A DNA stretch of 64,000 nt, taken from assembly GCF_000186245.1 (NCBI RefSeq), contig NC_014935.1, positions 2,037,286 to 2,101,285 of the forward strand. The letters run 5' to 3'. A program made the position numbers and the translations under genes. The notes beneath the pieces are model-generated. The model was not told the DNA's origin. It searched no databases and saw only the letters and a program-made list of their open reading frames with translations. Within the stretch, counting starts at the first letter, position 1. Each line of letters begins with the position of its first letter. Shown in pieces: positions 6,903 through 15,435 of the stretch. This DNA comes from Nitratifractor salsuginis DSM 16511 (GTDB lineage: Bacteria > Campylobacterota > Campylobacteria > Campylobacterales > Sulfurovaceae).

Positions 6903-7916
6903 CTAATGCCGGCATCGCAGCGCTTCGGCATAGAGCGCGATCGTCACTCCGTAACGTTTCGACGCATTGTAAAGGGTAATGATCCGATAGTTCCGGTCTC
7001 CCAGGAAAAGATCCCACTTCCTGCCGTCACGCAGGCGGAGATAGTAGGCACTCTTCCCCCCGAAGAGCTCGGCGGGAGTGACACCGTAGCGGCGGAGGGT
7101 CGCCAGGGGGTAGAGGCTACGGTAACCGCTGCGAAGGCGCAAGAACCCCTCTCCCCTGTGTCGGGCGCGCACCAGCGTCTTCCGGTTGTTTTTCCATCCG
7201 TTTCGGTGCAAAAAGTTGGCAATCGTTCCGATACAGTCGGCGATAGAGTCGGGATCTTTTCGCCCGTCTCCGTCGAGATCCACTCCGTAGCGCAGCTGAA
7301 TGGAAGGGACCTGCTGCGCACACCCCATCGCCCCGGCGAAGGAACCCCGCAGTTTCAGGGGATCGAGCCGGTTCTTTCGAGCCAGGATCAGCAGCTTCTC
7401 CAACTCTCCCCTGAAAAACTTCTGCTTACGGTTGGGGTTGAAGGCCAAGGTCACCAGTGAATCCCAGACCGGATATTCGTGGCCGTAGCGCCCGAACTTG
7501 CTCTCCACCCGGATAAAAGCGGTGATGATCTTGGGAGCGACCCTATAGCGCCGGGAAGCGAGCGAAAGCCAACGGCGGTAGCGTGACATAAATTTGACAC
7601 CGAGCCTGACACTTTCGTCAACCAGGATCCTGCTTTTGTAACGGTGCCAACTGTAATCGGTAGCCCCCACCTTGTGCCGCCCCCGGTAACGGGCCAGCGT
7701 TTCGGCCTGATGCCGGGCCCGCTTCAACAGCCCAAGAAGTTCCCCTTCGTCAAAGCCGTAACGCTGATGCATCCTCTCAGCAAAAGCACGCGCCGCCGGC
7801 AGACGGGAGTAGTCGATCCGGGCCGGGGAAGGCAAGGTGAACAGCAAGAGCAGAAGCAGAGAAAAGGGAAAAAAGTGGGTAGTCCGTAGTGGGTAGTGGG
7901 TAGATTTTTTCATCAT
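6903..7916 (-). CDS. mltB: Lytic murein transglycosylase, MltB/SLT_2 family
   Basis: 337 residues. The catalytic glutamate lies in 'TAFIRVESKFGRYG' and is followed by the family stretch 'GSFAGAMGCAQQVPSIQLRY' and 'GVDLDGDGRKDPDS', as in MltB. It cleaves glycan strands of peptidoglycan in the periplasm, releasing 1,6-anhydro ends. The N-terminus is a signal peptide with a Leu-rich core (SLLLLLLFTLPSPA) but no lipobox, so it is soluble or membrane-anchored by the signal. The n-region (THYPLRTTHF) is encoded by a 7-bp array and no good ribosome site precedes the double ATG. An unusual start codon cannot be excluded. Confidence 0.9.
   Translation of the reverse strand: MMKKSTHYPLRTTHFFPFSLLLLLLFTLPSPARIDYSRLPAARAFAERMHQRYGFDEGELLGLLKRARHQAETLARYRGRHKVGATDYSWHRYKSRILVDESVRLGVKFMSRYRRWLSLASRRYRVAPKIITAFIRVESKFGRYGHEYPVWDSLVTLAFNPNRKQKFFRGELEKLLILARKNRLDPLKLRGSFAGAMGCAQQVPSIQLRYGVDLDGDGRKDPDSIADCIGTIANFLHRNGWKNNRKTLVRARHRGEGFLRLRSGYRSLYPLATLRRYGVTPAELFGGKSAYYLRLRDGRKWDLFLGDRNYRIITLYNASKRYGVTIALYAEALRCRH
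7877..7905. repeat. Heptanucleotide array (GTAGTGG type) inside the mltB signal-peptide codons
   Basis: On the plus strand units GTGGGTA, GTCCGTA, GTGGGTA, GTGGGTA repeat in 7-bp phase. They lie within codons 4-13 of the MltB frame. Confidence 0.75.
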
Positions 7917-7918
7917 TC

Positions 7919-8012
7919 AAAAGTCGCAAGTCGCAAGATTTTTGGAATATTAGTCATTTGAGATTGTTCAGGAAGATTCTCAATCCAAAATCTAAAATCC
8001 AAAATTCTCAAT
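7919..8012. repeat. Heptanucleotide arrays (AGTCGCA and AATCCAA types)
   Basis: 7919-7937 holds AGTCGCA AGTCGCA AG directly upstream of mltB. 7978-8012 holds TCAATCC AAAATCT AAAATCC AAAATTC TCAATCC. These fill most of the aroC-mltB gap. Confidence 0.7.
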
Positions 8013-8013
8013 C

Positions 8014-8043
8014 CGAAGGTTTACAGCTCGCTGTAAACCTTCG
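8014..8043 (-). terminator. Perfect 14-bp inverted repeat spanning the aroC stop codon
   Basis: Arms 8014-8027 and 8030-8043 are perfectly complementary with a 2-nt loop. The last aroC codons (KVYSEL) and TAA (8023-8021) lie inside it. On the minus strand the following sequence is AT-rich (GATTGAGAATTTTGG), so it probably acts as a terminator. The downstream arm is an exact inverted copy of the coding end. Confidence 0.75.
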
Positions 8044-9100
8044 TCAGGTGTTCCATCCTGCTTCCCATATTGAGCAGGGCCATATCGGCCAGGGTCAGGG
8101 CCATCATCGCTTCGCAGACGATGACCCCCCGGATGGCGACGCAGGGATCGTGGCGGCCTTTGAGCTTGTAGCGGATGCTCTCCCCTTCGGTGGTGAGGCT
8201 CTGCTGCTCTTTGAAGATGCTGGGGGTGGGCTTGAACCATGTGGTGACGTAGATCTCGTCGCCGTTGCTGATGCCGCCCAGGATCCCGCCGCTGTTGTTG
8301 CTCCCGAAGCCCTCCGGGGTAATCGGATCGTTGTTCTCGCTCCCCTTCATCCGTGCGGCGGCGGCCCCTACGCCGACCTCCACCGCTTTGGCGGCGTTGA
8401 TCCCCATCATCGCCTCGGCCAGGATCGCGTCGAGTTTGTAATAGAGGGGCTCGCCAAGGCCCGCCGGAACTCCCACGGCCCGGGTCAGCACAGCCCCGCC
8501 GACGGAATCGTGGGCCTCTTTGGCCGCCAAGACCGCTGCCTCCTGCGCCTTCTCCGCCTCGGGGTCGAGGGCGTTGAGGGGGCTCTTTTTGGCGTGCTCA
8601 AAATCGCAGCGTTTCGCTTCAATCCCGTCGATCTCCACGATCCCCGCTTCCACGGTGATTCCCAACTCCCTGAGCATCAGCTTGGCCACGGCCCCCGCCG
8701 CAACCCGCGCCGCCGTCTCCCGGGCGCTGGAGCGTCCCCCGCCCCGGTAATCCCGGATCCCGTATTTGGTCCAGTAGGTGTAGTCAGCGTGGCCGGGGCG
8801 GAAGAGCTTTTTGACATTCTCGTAATCCCGGCTCTTCTGATCGGTGTTGAAGATCACCATCGCGATGGGGGTGCCGGTGGATTTCCCTTCGAAGACCCCC
8901 GAGAGGATCTCTACCCGGTCGGGCTCTTTGCGGCCGGTAGTCAGGGCGCTCTGCCCAGGACGGCGGCGGTCCAGCTCACTCTGGATAAAGGCTTCGTCGA
9001 TGGCCAGACCCGCCGGCACGCCGTCGAGCACACAGCCGATCGCTTTGCCATGGGATTCTCCGAAGGTGGTCAGTCTCAGTTTCCGTCCGAAGGTGTTCAT
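8021..9100 (-). CDS. aroC: Chorismate synthase
   Basis: 359 residues, full length. It starts [20 protein letters not shown], the first AroC signature. It continues with '[20 protein letters not shown]', '[14 protein letters not shown]', '[20 protein letters not shown]' and the C-terminal '[20 protein letters not shown]'. It converts 5-enolpyruvylshikimate-3-phosphate to chorismate using reduced FMN, the last step of the shikimate pathway. The ATG overlaps the rnc stop by 4 bp (ATGA) with AAGGAG upstream, so it is translationally coupled in the rnhA-rnc-aroC operon. The stop lies within a palindrome. Confidence 0.97.
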   Translation of the reverse strand: MNTFGRKLRLTTFGESHGKAIGCVLDGVPAGLAIDEAFIQSELDRRRPGQSALTTGRKEPDRVEILSGVFEGKSTGTPIAMVIFNTDQKSRDYENVKKLFRPGHADYTYWTKYGIRDYRGGGRSSARETAARVAAGAVAKLMLRELGITVEAGIVEIDGIEAKRCDFEHAKKSPLNALDPEAEKAQEAAVLAAKEAHDSVGGAVLTRAVGVPAGLGEPLYYKLDAILAEAMMGINAAKAVEVGVGAAAARMKGSENNDPITPEGFGSNNSGGILGGISNGDEIYVTTWFKPTPSIFKEQQSLTTEGESIRYKLKGRHDPCVAIRGVIVCEAMMALTLADMALLNMGSRMEHLTKVYSEL

Positions 9101-9777
9101 CCCCGCTCCTTACGCAGTTTCTGCAGGGCGATCTCGGCGGCTTTCTGCTGGGCCGCCTTTTTGCTGCGCCCCTTGGCCGAGGCGATGGTTTCGCCATCCA
9201 GCTTCACCGCCACTTCAAACTCTTTGCGGTGGTCGGGCCCACTGGAGCCGATCATCTCATAGTCGGGCGTCACGCCGTGGGTCGCCTGGGTCAGCTCCTG
9301 CAGCGCCGTCTTGTAATCTTTGCAGAGGGTATCCAGATCGATACGGGGGTAGGTCTCGTCCAGCAGTCTGACGACGATGGAGCGGGCATTCTCCAGTCCC
9401 GCCTCCAGGTAGATCGCCCCGATGACCGCTTCGAAGGCGTTGGAAAGCAGGGAGGGTTTGCTGCGGCCCTGGTTGTTCTCCTCCGCCGGAGAGAGGTAGA
9501 TGTAGCGCCCCAGGTCGATGGCCCGCGCCAGGGTGGCGAAGCCGCTCTCGTTGACCAGGGAAGCCCGGATCTTGGAGAGGACCCCCTCGTCACTTTGGGG
9601 GAATTTGTGGAAGAGAAACTCCCCCACGATCAAATCCAGCACCGCGTCGCCCAGAAACTCCAGGCGCTCGTTGTTGTAGGGCTTTTTGTAACTCTTGTGG
9701 GTCAGCGCCTCGACTATGAGCTGAGGGTTCTTGAACTCATAGCCCAGGCGTCGTTCCAATTCGTGATAATTTTCCAT
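9097..9777 (-). CDS. rnc: Ribonuclease III
   Basis: 226 residues from the ATG at 9777, which has AAAGGA upstream. Longer in-frame starts would run through rnhA and are rejected. RNase III signature '[15 protein letters not shown]' (36-49) with E40 and D44, second acidic pair in '[13 protein letters not shown]', and a C-terminal double-stranded-RNA-binding domain ending '[20 protein letters not shown]'. It processes rRNA precursors and structured mRNA. The long stem flanking the 23S gene in this window is the kind of substrate it cuts. It lies between rnhA (5-bp gap) and aroC (4-bp overlap). Confidence 0.97.
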   Translation of the reverse strand: MENYHELERRLGYEFKNPQLIVEALTHKSYKKPYNNERLEFLGDAVLDLIVGEFLFHKFPQSDEGVLSKIRASLVNESGFATLARAIDLGRYIYLSPAEENNQGRSKPSLLSNAFEAVIGAIYLEAGLENARSIVVRLLDETYPRIDLDTLCKDYKTALQELTQATHGVTPDYEMIGSSGPDHRKEFEVAVKLDGETIASAKGRSKKAAQQKAAEIALQKLRKERG

Positions 9778-9782
9778 AAAAT

Positions 9783-10241
9783 CTATCCTTTCGTTTGACG
9801 TGCATTCGCTTTTTGCCGTTCGGCTTCGCTGCGGGCCAATTCGTCGCAGCGCTCGTTCTCGGGATGGCCGTTGTGCCCCCGCACCCAGGTGGCGTGGACC
9901 CGATGGGGTTTGGAAACTTCGAGGTACTCCTGCCAGAGGTCGGGGTTTTTGACCTTTTTGAAGCCGCGGGCGATCCAGCCCGGCAGCCACTCGTTGATCG
10001 CCTTGGCCACATAGCTGCTGTCGGTGACCACTTCAACGTTGCAGGGCTCTTTGAGGAGCTTGAGCCCCTCGATGACCGCCCGGAGTTCCATCCGGTTGTT
10101 GGTGGTCATCGCTTCGCCGCCGACGTACTCTTTGCGTTTGCCCCGGTACTCCAGGATCCCGGCGTAGCCGCCGGGGCCCGGATTGCCCAGGCTGGAGCCG
10201 TCAGAGTAGAGTGTCACGGTTTTCAGGCTGTTGCTGGACAA
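9783..10241 (-). CDS. rnhA: Ribonuclease HI
   Basis: 152 residues with all four catalytic acids: D14 in '[18 protein letters not shown]', E52 in 'NNRMELRAV', D74 in 'VVTDSSYV' and D133 in 'NERCDELAR', plus the basic-loop histidine in 'RGHNGHPEN'. It degrades RNA in RNA-DNA hybrids. The start lies 41 bp inside the end of the upstream TPR-protein gene, in another frame, so the two are probably coupled. Confidence 0.96.
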   Translation of the reverse strand: MSSNSLKTVTLYSDGSSLGNPGPGGYAGILEYRGKRKEYVGGEAMTTNNRMELRAVIEGLKLLKEPCNVEVVTDSSYVAKAINEWLPGWIARGFKKVKNPDLWQEYLEVSKPHRVHATWVRGHNGHPENERCDELARSEAERQKANARQTKG

Positions 10242-11235
10242 GGTGTTCCTCGACTTTCAGGGTATTGAGCGCCAGGCAGGAGGGGCAGCGGACGAAGGAG
10301 ACCGGGAAGCTCTGCTTGCACTCCCGGCAGAGATATCCGAAGCTCAGATCCCCCTCCACGTAGCCGCTGCGCCGGGCGGCCGCGAGCATATCCACGGCGA
10401 AAATCCCCGTCGGCTGCTGCGGAGCCTCCTCCAGGTCGCCCCGGGCGTAATAGAGCGCCTGCAGGGCAGGTTCGGAGGCAATTATATCCAATCGAAGCTG
10501 CGCCGGGGGGAGGAACCAGAGCAGATCGAGGATCTCGGGCAGCCGCTCCGAAGAGCAATGCTTCCAGGCCCGGTCCGTATCGAGCCGGAAAAGCTCCGAG
10601 AGCACCGGCCGGTAGAGCCTCGGTTCCTCCTCCAGCAACGCCTCCAGTGCTTCGGCTTTCTGAGCGGGGAGCCTCTGGGGGTCGTGACGAATCTGCAGAA
10701 AGCGCAGGTGCTCTTCCATCTCCCCGGTCTCCACCCCCTGGGCGGCGAGGGCTTCCAGGGCTTCTTGTGCCTTGTCGAAGTCCCGCAGGGATTCATAGAT
10801 GTACTCCAGCCGCGTCAACACATCGCTGCGCCTCGGATGCCGGGCGATGATCTCCAGAAAGATCTCCTCCGCCCGCTGATAGAACCCGGCCCGCAGATAG
10901 ACGCTGCCGAGATAGATCAGCAGCTCGTCGTCTTTGGTATGGCGGATCAGGTAGAGGCAGATGCTGATCGCCTTGGAATAGTTGCCGCTCTGCTCGAAGG
11001 CTTTGGCCAGAAGGAGCAGCGGCTTGGCCATCCCCTCTTCAAACGGGACCTCCTCCTCTTCGAGGCTGCAGCTGGCACTGTCGAACTTGTCCAGAAAGGA
11101 GTAGAGACTCTTTTGCAGCCGCTCCCGCCGATAGAGGCTCCAGGCTTGGGCCACCATCGCCACGGCAATGGCGATGAGCACAATGAGAATGATACTGAAG
11201 ACGGGATCGTGGTAACTGGGAAGAAATCCGTTCAC
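10201..11235 (-). CDS. LapB-like membrane TPR protein with C-terminal zinc-ribbon
   Basis: 344 residues from a GTG start with GAGGT upstream. It has one N-terminal membrane span (about 11-31), a run of TPR-like helices ('SKAISICLYLIRHTKDDELL', 'QRAEEIFLEIIARHP', 'DKAQEALEALAAQGV'), and a C-terminal rubredoxin-type metal site with cysteines at 303, 306, 317 and 320 ('LCREC' and 'CPSC'). This order (membrane anchor, TPR, rubredoxin-like knuckle) is that of LapB/YciM, which controls LpxC proteolysis and lipopolysaccharide synthesis in E. coli. Orthology is inferred from architecture; residue similarity looks low. It is first gene of the rnhA-rnc-aroC operon. Confidence 0.75.
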   Translation of the reverse strand: MNGFLPSYHDPVFSIILIVLIAIAVAMVAQAWSLYRRERLQKSLYSFLDKFDSASCSLEEEEVPFEEGMAKPLLLLAKAFEQSGNYSKAISICLYLIRHTKDDELLIYLGSVYLRAGFYQRAEEIFLEIIARHPRRSDVLTRLEYIYESLRDFDKAQEALEALAAQGVETGEMEEHLRFLQIRHDPQRLPAQKAEALEALLEEEPRLYRPVLSELFRLDTDRAWKHCSSERLPEILDLLWFLPPAQLRLDIIASEPALQALYYARGDLEEAPQQPTGIFAVDMLAAARRSGYVEGDLSFGYLCRECKQSFPVSFVRCPSCLALNTLKVEEHLVQQQPENRDTLL

Positions 11236-11323
11236 CGTACCTCTTTTTTGAAAGATATTATATCCGGTCTCTTGAAACCGAGCAACCGAGAAATGAGTAA
11301 CCAGTAATTTTTATCCACCGCCC

Positions 11324-11400
11324 CAACGACCAACGACCAACGACCAACGACCAACGACCAACGACCAACGACCAACGACCAATACACCAATACACCAATG
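11324..11400. repeat. Heptanucleotide array, 8 x CAACGAC
   Basis: Eight perfect CAACGAC units (11324-11379), followed by CAATACAC twice and CAATGCC. It is the longest perfect array here and lies directly upstream of the dnaG -10 element. Confidence 0.9.
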
Positions 11401-11410
11401 CCCAAACTGC

Positions 11411-11416
11411 TATAAT
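11411..11416 (+). promoter_or_regulatory. TATAAT -10 element before dnaG
   Basis: TATAAT preceded by TGC stands 7 bp before the dnaG ATG. No -35 match is visible because that position lies in the heptad array. Transcription from here would give a very short or leaderless mRNA. Confidence 0.5.
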
Positions 11417-11422
11417 CCTCCT

Positions 11423-13093
11423 ATGATTGATCCCTCCTCTATTGAAGCCCTCAAACAGTCCATCGACATCGTCGATGTCATCGGCAACTATCTCGAACTC
11501 AAAAAGGCCGGGGCCAACTACAAGTGCAACTGCCCCTTCCACGGCGAGAAGACCCCCAGCTTCAACGTCAACCCCCAGCGGCAGATTTACCACTGCTTCG
11601 GCTGCGGCGTGGGGGGAGACGCCATCAAGTTCGTGATGGAGTACGAAAAGCTCAGCTACCCCGAGGCGATCGAAAAGATCGCGGCGATGTACAACTTTTC
11701 CCTCCGATACACCCAGGGCAAAGGGCAATACGGCGAAGCCAAGCGTGTGCTGGAGCTGATGCAGCAGTTCTACACTTCCCAGCTCGACCACCAGCCCCAG
11801 GCCCTGGAGTATCTGCGCTCCCGGGGTGTGACCCAATCCTCCATCGAGGATTTCGGCATCGGCTATGTCCCCGGCGGGGAGGAGGTGATGGCCTTTTTGC
11901 GTTCCCGGAGCATCCCCCTGCCTCTGGCGGCGGAGGCGGGCATCGTCGCCCAGGGGGAGCGCGGCGAATTCTACGCCCGGCTCAATCGGCGGGTCACCTT
12001 CCCCATCTACTCTCCCGCCGGGGCGCTGGTGGGCTTCGGCGGCCGTACCCTGGGAGACCACCCTGCCAAATACATCAACTCCCCCCAGACCCGGCTCTTC
12101 AACAAATCCCGCCTCCTCTACGGCTACCACCGGGCCAAGGAGCACATCTACCACCAAAAAGAGCTCATCGTCTGCGAAGGGTATCTCGATGTGATTATGC
12201 TCCACCAGGCGGGCTTCCGTACCGCCGTCGCCACCCTGGGAACCGCCCTGACCGCCGAACACCTGCCTCTGCTGCGCAAAGGCGAGCCCGCCATCACCCT
12301 GGCCTACGACGGCGACAGCGCCGGGGTCGCCGCGGCCCTCAAAGCGGCCCGGCTCCTGGCCCCCCACGGTTTCGAAGGCTCGGTGGTTCTCTTCCCCGGC
12401 GGGCAGGACCCGGCCGATATGGTCCATCAGGGGGATCTGCAGGGGCTCAAAAAGCTCCTGGGCAGCGGCACACCCCTGATTCCTTTCGTGCTGGAGAAGA
12501 TCGCCGCCGCCCACGACCTGAACAATCCCAGGGAAAAGGAACGGGCCTTCGGTGAAGCCAGGAGCTTCCTGGAGACCCTCAGCCCCATCATCCGCGAGAG
12601 TTACATCCCCCAGGCCGCTACCCTGCTGGGGGTCCACGCCGCCCTCTTTACCCCCGGGCGCAACCGCAACCGCCGCCAGGAGGAGTTCGGCACGTCTACC
12701 CGGAGCAAGGAGGATCCCGCCTGGCAGGCGATTCTGCGCACCCTGCTGGAGAACGAGCGGCTCATCGACGAAGTGCTGGACCTCATCGACCCGAGAATGG
12801 CGGGGGAGTATCAAGAGGCTTTCCAGGCACTGATCCAGGGGGAGCGGGAACACCCCCGCCTGCGGGGAATCGCCATCGCCGAAGAGGTCCATCCCCTGGA
12901 CGAAGAGGCCTTTTGGCGGACCCTGCGGGCCCAGATGGAGCGTTTCTACCGTCTCAAACTCCAGGAGATCACCCGCAATCCCCGGCTTCCCTATCAGGAA
13001 AAGAGCTACTGGATTCGCAAAATCAAAACCGATATACTTCCCCGACTGAAAAAAGGAGAACTTGTCCCTTATGCGAGCGATTTCACTCTTTAG
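11423..13093 (+). CDS. dnaG: DNA primase
   Basis: 556 residues. N-terminal CHC2 zinc-binding motif (C37, H40, C58, C61 in 'CPFHGEKTPSF' and 'YHCFGCG'). The catalytic TOPRIM core follows with 'LIVCEGYLDVIMLHQAG' (glutamate) and 'LAYDGDSAGVAAAL' (DGD metal site). The C-terminal region matches a DnaB-binding domain. It makes RNA primers for the replication fork. No canonical ribosome site is seen. The next gene begins within or just before its last codons. Confidence 0.96.
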   Translation: MIDPSSIEALKQSIDIVDVIGNYLELKKAGANYKCNCPFHGEKTPSFNVNPQRQIYHCFGCGVGGDAIKFVMEYEKLSYPEAIEKIAAMYNFSLRYTQGKGQYGEAKRVLELMQQFYTSQLDHQPQALEYLRSRGVTQSSIEDFGIGYVPGGEEVMAFLRSRSIPLPLAAEAGIVAQGERGEFYARLNRRVTFPIYSPAGALVGFGGRTLGDHPAKYINSPQTRLFNKSRLLYGYHRAKEHIYHQKELIVCEGYLDVIMLHQAGFRTAVATLGTALTAEHLPLLRKGEPAITLAYDGDSAGVAAALKAARLLAPHGFEGSVVLFPGGQDPADMVHQGDLQGLKKLLGSGTPLIPFVLEKIAAAHDLNNPREKERAFGEARSFLETLSPIIRESYIPQAATLLGVHAALFTPGRNRNRRQEEFGTSTRSKEDPAWQAILRTLLENERLIDEVLDLIDPRMAGEYQEAFQALIQGEREHPRLRGIAIAEEVHPLDEEAFWRTLRAQMERFYRLKLQEITRNPRLPYQEKSYWIRKIKTDILPRLKKGELVPYASDFTL

Positions 13094-14057
13094 CGGCGGC
13101 CTGGACAGTATGCTGGCCGTCAAACTGATGACCGAACAGGGCATCGACGTCACCGCCCTCTATGTCCACATCGGCTTTGGCAGCACCGGCGACGTGAGCG
13201 AGCAGCTCAAACGGCGGGCCGAGCTGGCCGGCGCCGATTTTCGGATGGTGGATGTACGGGAGGATTACATCCAGAACATTCTCTTCGACCCCGTTTACGG
13301 CTACGGCAAAAACTTCAACCCCTGCATCGACTGCCACGGCTATATGTTCAAGATCGCCCGGGCCCTGATGCCCGAAGAGGGGGCCTCGTTTCTGGTCACC
13401 GGCGAAGTGGTAGGCCAGCGCCCCATGAGCCAGCGCCCCGATGCCCTGAGACAGGTGAGCAAGCTGGCCGGGGACAATGAGGACAAGCTGATCCTCCGCC
13501 CCCTCTCGGCCAAGCTCCTGCCCCCCACCAAGCCCGAGCTGGAGGGCTGGGTCGACCGGGAGAAACTCCTAGATATCAACGGCCGGAGCCGGGAACGCCA
13601 GCTGGCGATGGCGGCGGCCTACGGATGGGAAGACTACGAGAGCCCCGGCGGAGGCTGCCTGCTTACCGATCCCGCCTTCAGCCAAAAGCTGCGGGACTTC
13701 ATCGCCCACGAAGAGTTCGGTGTCGAGGATATCGATCTGCTCAAATACGGCCGCCATTTCCGCCTGCCTGACGGAGCCAAACTGGTGGTAGGCCGCCACA
13801 AAGAGGACAACGAAGCCCTGCTCAAGGTCGTCAATCCCGACTACATCCCGGTCCGCCTGCCGGTAGCGGGCCCCTACTCCCTCCTCTACCACGGCGCCAC
13901 CCAAGCCGACCGGGAGCTGGCCGCCCGCATCGCCCTCACCTACGGCAAAAGCCTGCCGGGAGAGCGCTATGAAGTGAAAGTGGGTGACGAAATTTATGAG
14001 GTCGAACCCTTCACGAGCAAAGCAGAAGCCCAAAAATATTTCGTCCTCAAACTCTGA
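13071..14057 (+). CDS. PP-loop ATPase, tRNA thiolation-type
   Basis: 328 residues from ATG 13071; a TTG at 13062 is an alternative start (AAGGAG at 13053-13058 lies between optimal distances for both). The N-terminal PP-loop 'SLFSGGLDSMLAVKL' binds ATP. Cysteines in 'NFNPCIDCHGYMF' and 'SPGGGCLL' resemble those of ThiI/MnmA-type sulfurtransferases. Many bacterial members are annotated as tRNA 4-thiouridine or 2-thiouridine synthase-like proteins. The target is unknown here. The gene overlaps the 3' end of dnaG. Confidence 0.8.
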   Translation: MRAISLFSGGLDSMLAVKLMTEQGIDVTALYVHIGFGSTGDVSEQLKRRAELAGADFRMVDVREDYIQNILFDPVYGYGKNFNPCIDCHGYMFKIARALMPEEGASFLVTGEVVGQRPMSQRPDALRQVSKLAGDNEDKLILRPLSAKLLPPTKPELEGWVDREKLLDINGRSRERQLAMAAAYGWEDYESPGGGCLLTDPAFSQKLRDFIAHEEFGVEDIDLLKYGRHFRLPDGAKLVVGRHKEDNEALLKVVNPDYIPVRLPVAGPYSLLYHGATQADRELAARIALTYGKSLPGERYEVKVGDEIYEVEPFTSKAEAQKYFVLKL

Positions 14058-14118
14058 GAGGGTTTCCTTTCAAGTTTTTTTAAACTTCCCTCGGCTATAA
14101 TGCCGTCACTTCTTTCCC

Positions 14119-14194
14119 GGGCCCTTAGCTCAGCTGGGAGAGCGCCACGCTGGCAGCGTGGAGGTCACCGGTTCGATCCCGGTAGGGTCCACCA
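14119..14194 (+). tRNA. tRNA-Ala(GGC)
   Basis: A 76-nt cloverleaf with encoded CCA. The acceptor stem is GGGCCCT/AGGGTCC, the D-loop arm TTAGCTCAGCTGGGAGAGC, the anticodon stem CCACG/CGTGG with loop CTGGCAG (anticodon GGC at 14152-14154), and the T-loop GGTTCGATCCC. A TATAAT at 14096-14101 is its likely -10 element. Confidence 0.97.
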
Positions 14195-14395
14195 TTCCCC
14201 AATTTATCCCAATCCTAAGCAACTCAGCAACCTGCCAAAAAATGGCTCATTAAGGCCCATCTCTCTACTTTTTCTATCCCTACTGGCTCAGGCCAATTTC
14301 ACGTAAATCAAAAAATTTTAGGGGTAACTTTTAGGGTAACTTCTATCAATCAGGCCAAAAACAATTCTCCATTTTCCATTCTCAATTCTCAATTA
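14195..14395. other. Gene-free tRNA flank with short repeats
   Basis: About 200 bp with no credible gene. It contains a 12-bp-period direct repeat (GGGGTAACTTTTA, GGGTAACTTCTAT at 14321-14345) and at 14369-14398 a 7-bp array of ATTCTCA type. No integrase or attachment duplication is visible. Confidence 0.5.
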
Positions 14396-14794
14396 CTATT
14401 CCCATCCATCATTCTTCACCCGTTCCCGATGCTTCGCTTTGCGGTAACTGCTGCGGTTCTTCATCTTTTGGAGGCGGTTGAGATTACTCATCTCCGCTTC
14501 ACGCATCCCGTCCAATTCCCGATCGTCGAAATCTTTCCGGTCGATCCGCCGGAAAAAGCTCCGGTAATGATTTTCACTCTCCCGCAGATATTCGCTGTCG
14601 AGGCGGATCTGATCCAGCTCGTCGAGGCGTTGCATCAGCTCGGTGAATCGCTGCCGGAATTTCAAAGCGCTGGTATCGGGATGGCGGAGGAGGCGGAAAA
14701 GATTCTTGCCGATCTTTTCCAGGTGGGCGATGTATTTTTGGCGTTGGTACTTTTCGATCTGTTTGGGGGTGTAACGTCTGCTTTGGGAGCTCAT
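14396..14794 (-). CDS. Hypothetical charged, helical protein
   Basis: 132 residues, very rich in Arg, Lys, Glu and Asp, predicted mostly helical ('KQIEKYQRQKYIAHLEKIGK', 'MQRLDELDQIRLDSEYLRES'), with no membrane segment, signal peptide or recognised motif. Its ATG overlaps the stop of the upstream L,D-transpeptidase lipoprotein gene by 4 bp, so the two are probably co-translated. It may be a cytoplasmic protein with a role related to the envelope, but this is only context. I do not recognise the family. Confidence 0.7.
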   Translation of the reverse strand: MSSQSRRYTPKQIEKYQRQKYIAHLEKIGKNLFRLLRHPDTSALKFRQRFTELMQRLDELDQIRLDSEYLRESENHYRSFFRRIDRKDFDDRELDGMREAEMSNLNRLQKMKNRSSYRKAKHRERVKNDGWE

Positions 14795-15357
14795 CGCTCG
14801 ATGATGATGGGGGTGCCGACCTTGACGGCGCTCCAGAGCCAGTCGAGGTCTTTGTTGGTCAGGGCGATGCAGCCGTTGGTCCAGTCGTGTTTGAGGGTGT
14901 ATTCGTCACCGTGGCCGTCACGGTTCCAATAGGGCTGGCCGTGGAAGGTGATGTAATCCCCGGGTTTGACCCCGAGCTTTTTGGCGCGGGCAAGATCCTC
15001 GGTGTTGGGATAGGAGATGGTCATCGCGCGGTATTTCAGAGCGTGGCAGCGCTTGTCGACGATGCGGTAATGGCCCACAGGCGTACAGAAGTCTCCCTGC
15101 TGCACCTTGGGGCCCCTGCTCATAGTGTTTTTCCCCAGAGAGCTGCGGAAAACCTTGATCACTTTGCCGTTGTGATAGACATAGACCTTGTGCTCCCGCT
15201 GTTTGATGACCACCTTGTCGGCGGCCCGATCGGGTCGGAAAGGAATCGGCTTGCAATCCTTGGCACTGTATCGCCCTCCGGGTTTGCCGGTTGGGGCGCC
15301 GCATCCCCCCAGCCACAAAGCCAATGCTGCTGTCAAGCCTATAACGATTTTACTCAT
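14791..15357 (-). CDS. L,D-transpeptidase (YkuD) lipoprotein
   Basis: 188 residues from ATG 15357 with AAGGA upstream. The signal peptide ends in a lipobox 'LGGCG' with lipidated Cys19. The YkuD domain spans about residues 45-188, with catalytic 'HDWTNGCIAL' (H157, C163). 'KVYVYHNGKVIKVFRSSLGK' and 'PVGHYRIVDKR' are the usual N-terminal strands. Such enzymes make 3-3 cross-links or attach proteins to peptidoglycan, or trim stem peptides. Longer in-frame extensions upstream lack a ribosome site and are rejected. Confidence 0.9.
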   Translation of the reverse strand: MSKIVIGLTAALALWLGGCGAPTGKPGGRYSAKDCKPIPFRPDRAADKVVIKQREHKVYVYHNGKVIKVFRSSLGKNTMSRGPKVQQGDFCTPVGHYRIVDKRCHALKYRAMTISYPNTEDLARAKKLGVKPGDYITFHGQPYWNRDGHGDEYTLKHDWTNGCIALTNKDLDWLWSAVKVGTPIIIER

Positions 15358-15435
15358 AATGATCCTTGAAAAGTGATAACGGTATCTTAGCATAGAAAGT
15401 ATTGATTTTATGGGGGAAAATGGGTAGACGAAGTG

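Noticed and set aside
9778..9990. N-terminal extension of rnc upstream of 9777
   Set aside because: It would overlap rnhA in another frame; the ATG at 9777 has a ribosome site and fits RNase III length.
11324..11400. CAACGAC array as a CRISPR
   Set aside because: Units are 7 bp with no spacers, and no cas genes are nearby.
11258..13153. 631-codon open frame antisense to dnaG
   Set aside because: Shadow of dnaG codon bias; it even begins in the next gene and runs through the heptad array.
14100..14306. Open frame across tRNA-Ala(GGC)
   Set aside because: It reads through the tRNA; no ribosome site.
14119..14395. Integration site of a genomic island at tRNA-Ala
   Set aside because: No integrase gene, no repeat of the tRNA 3' end within the window, and ordinary genes follow.
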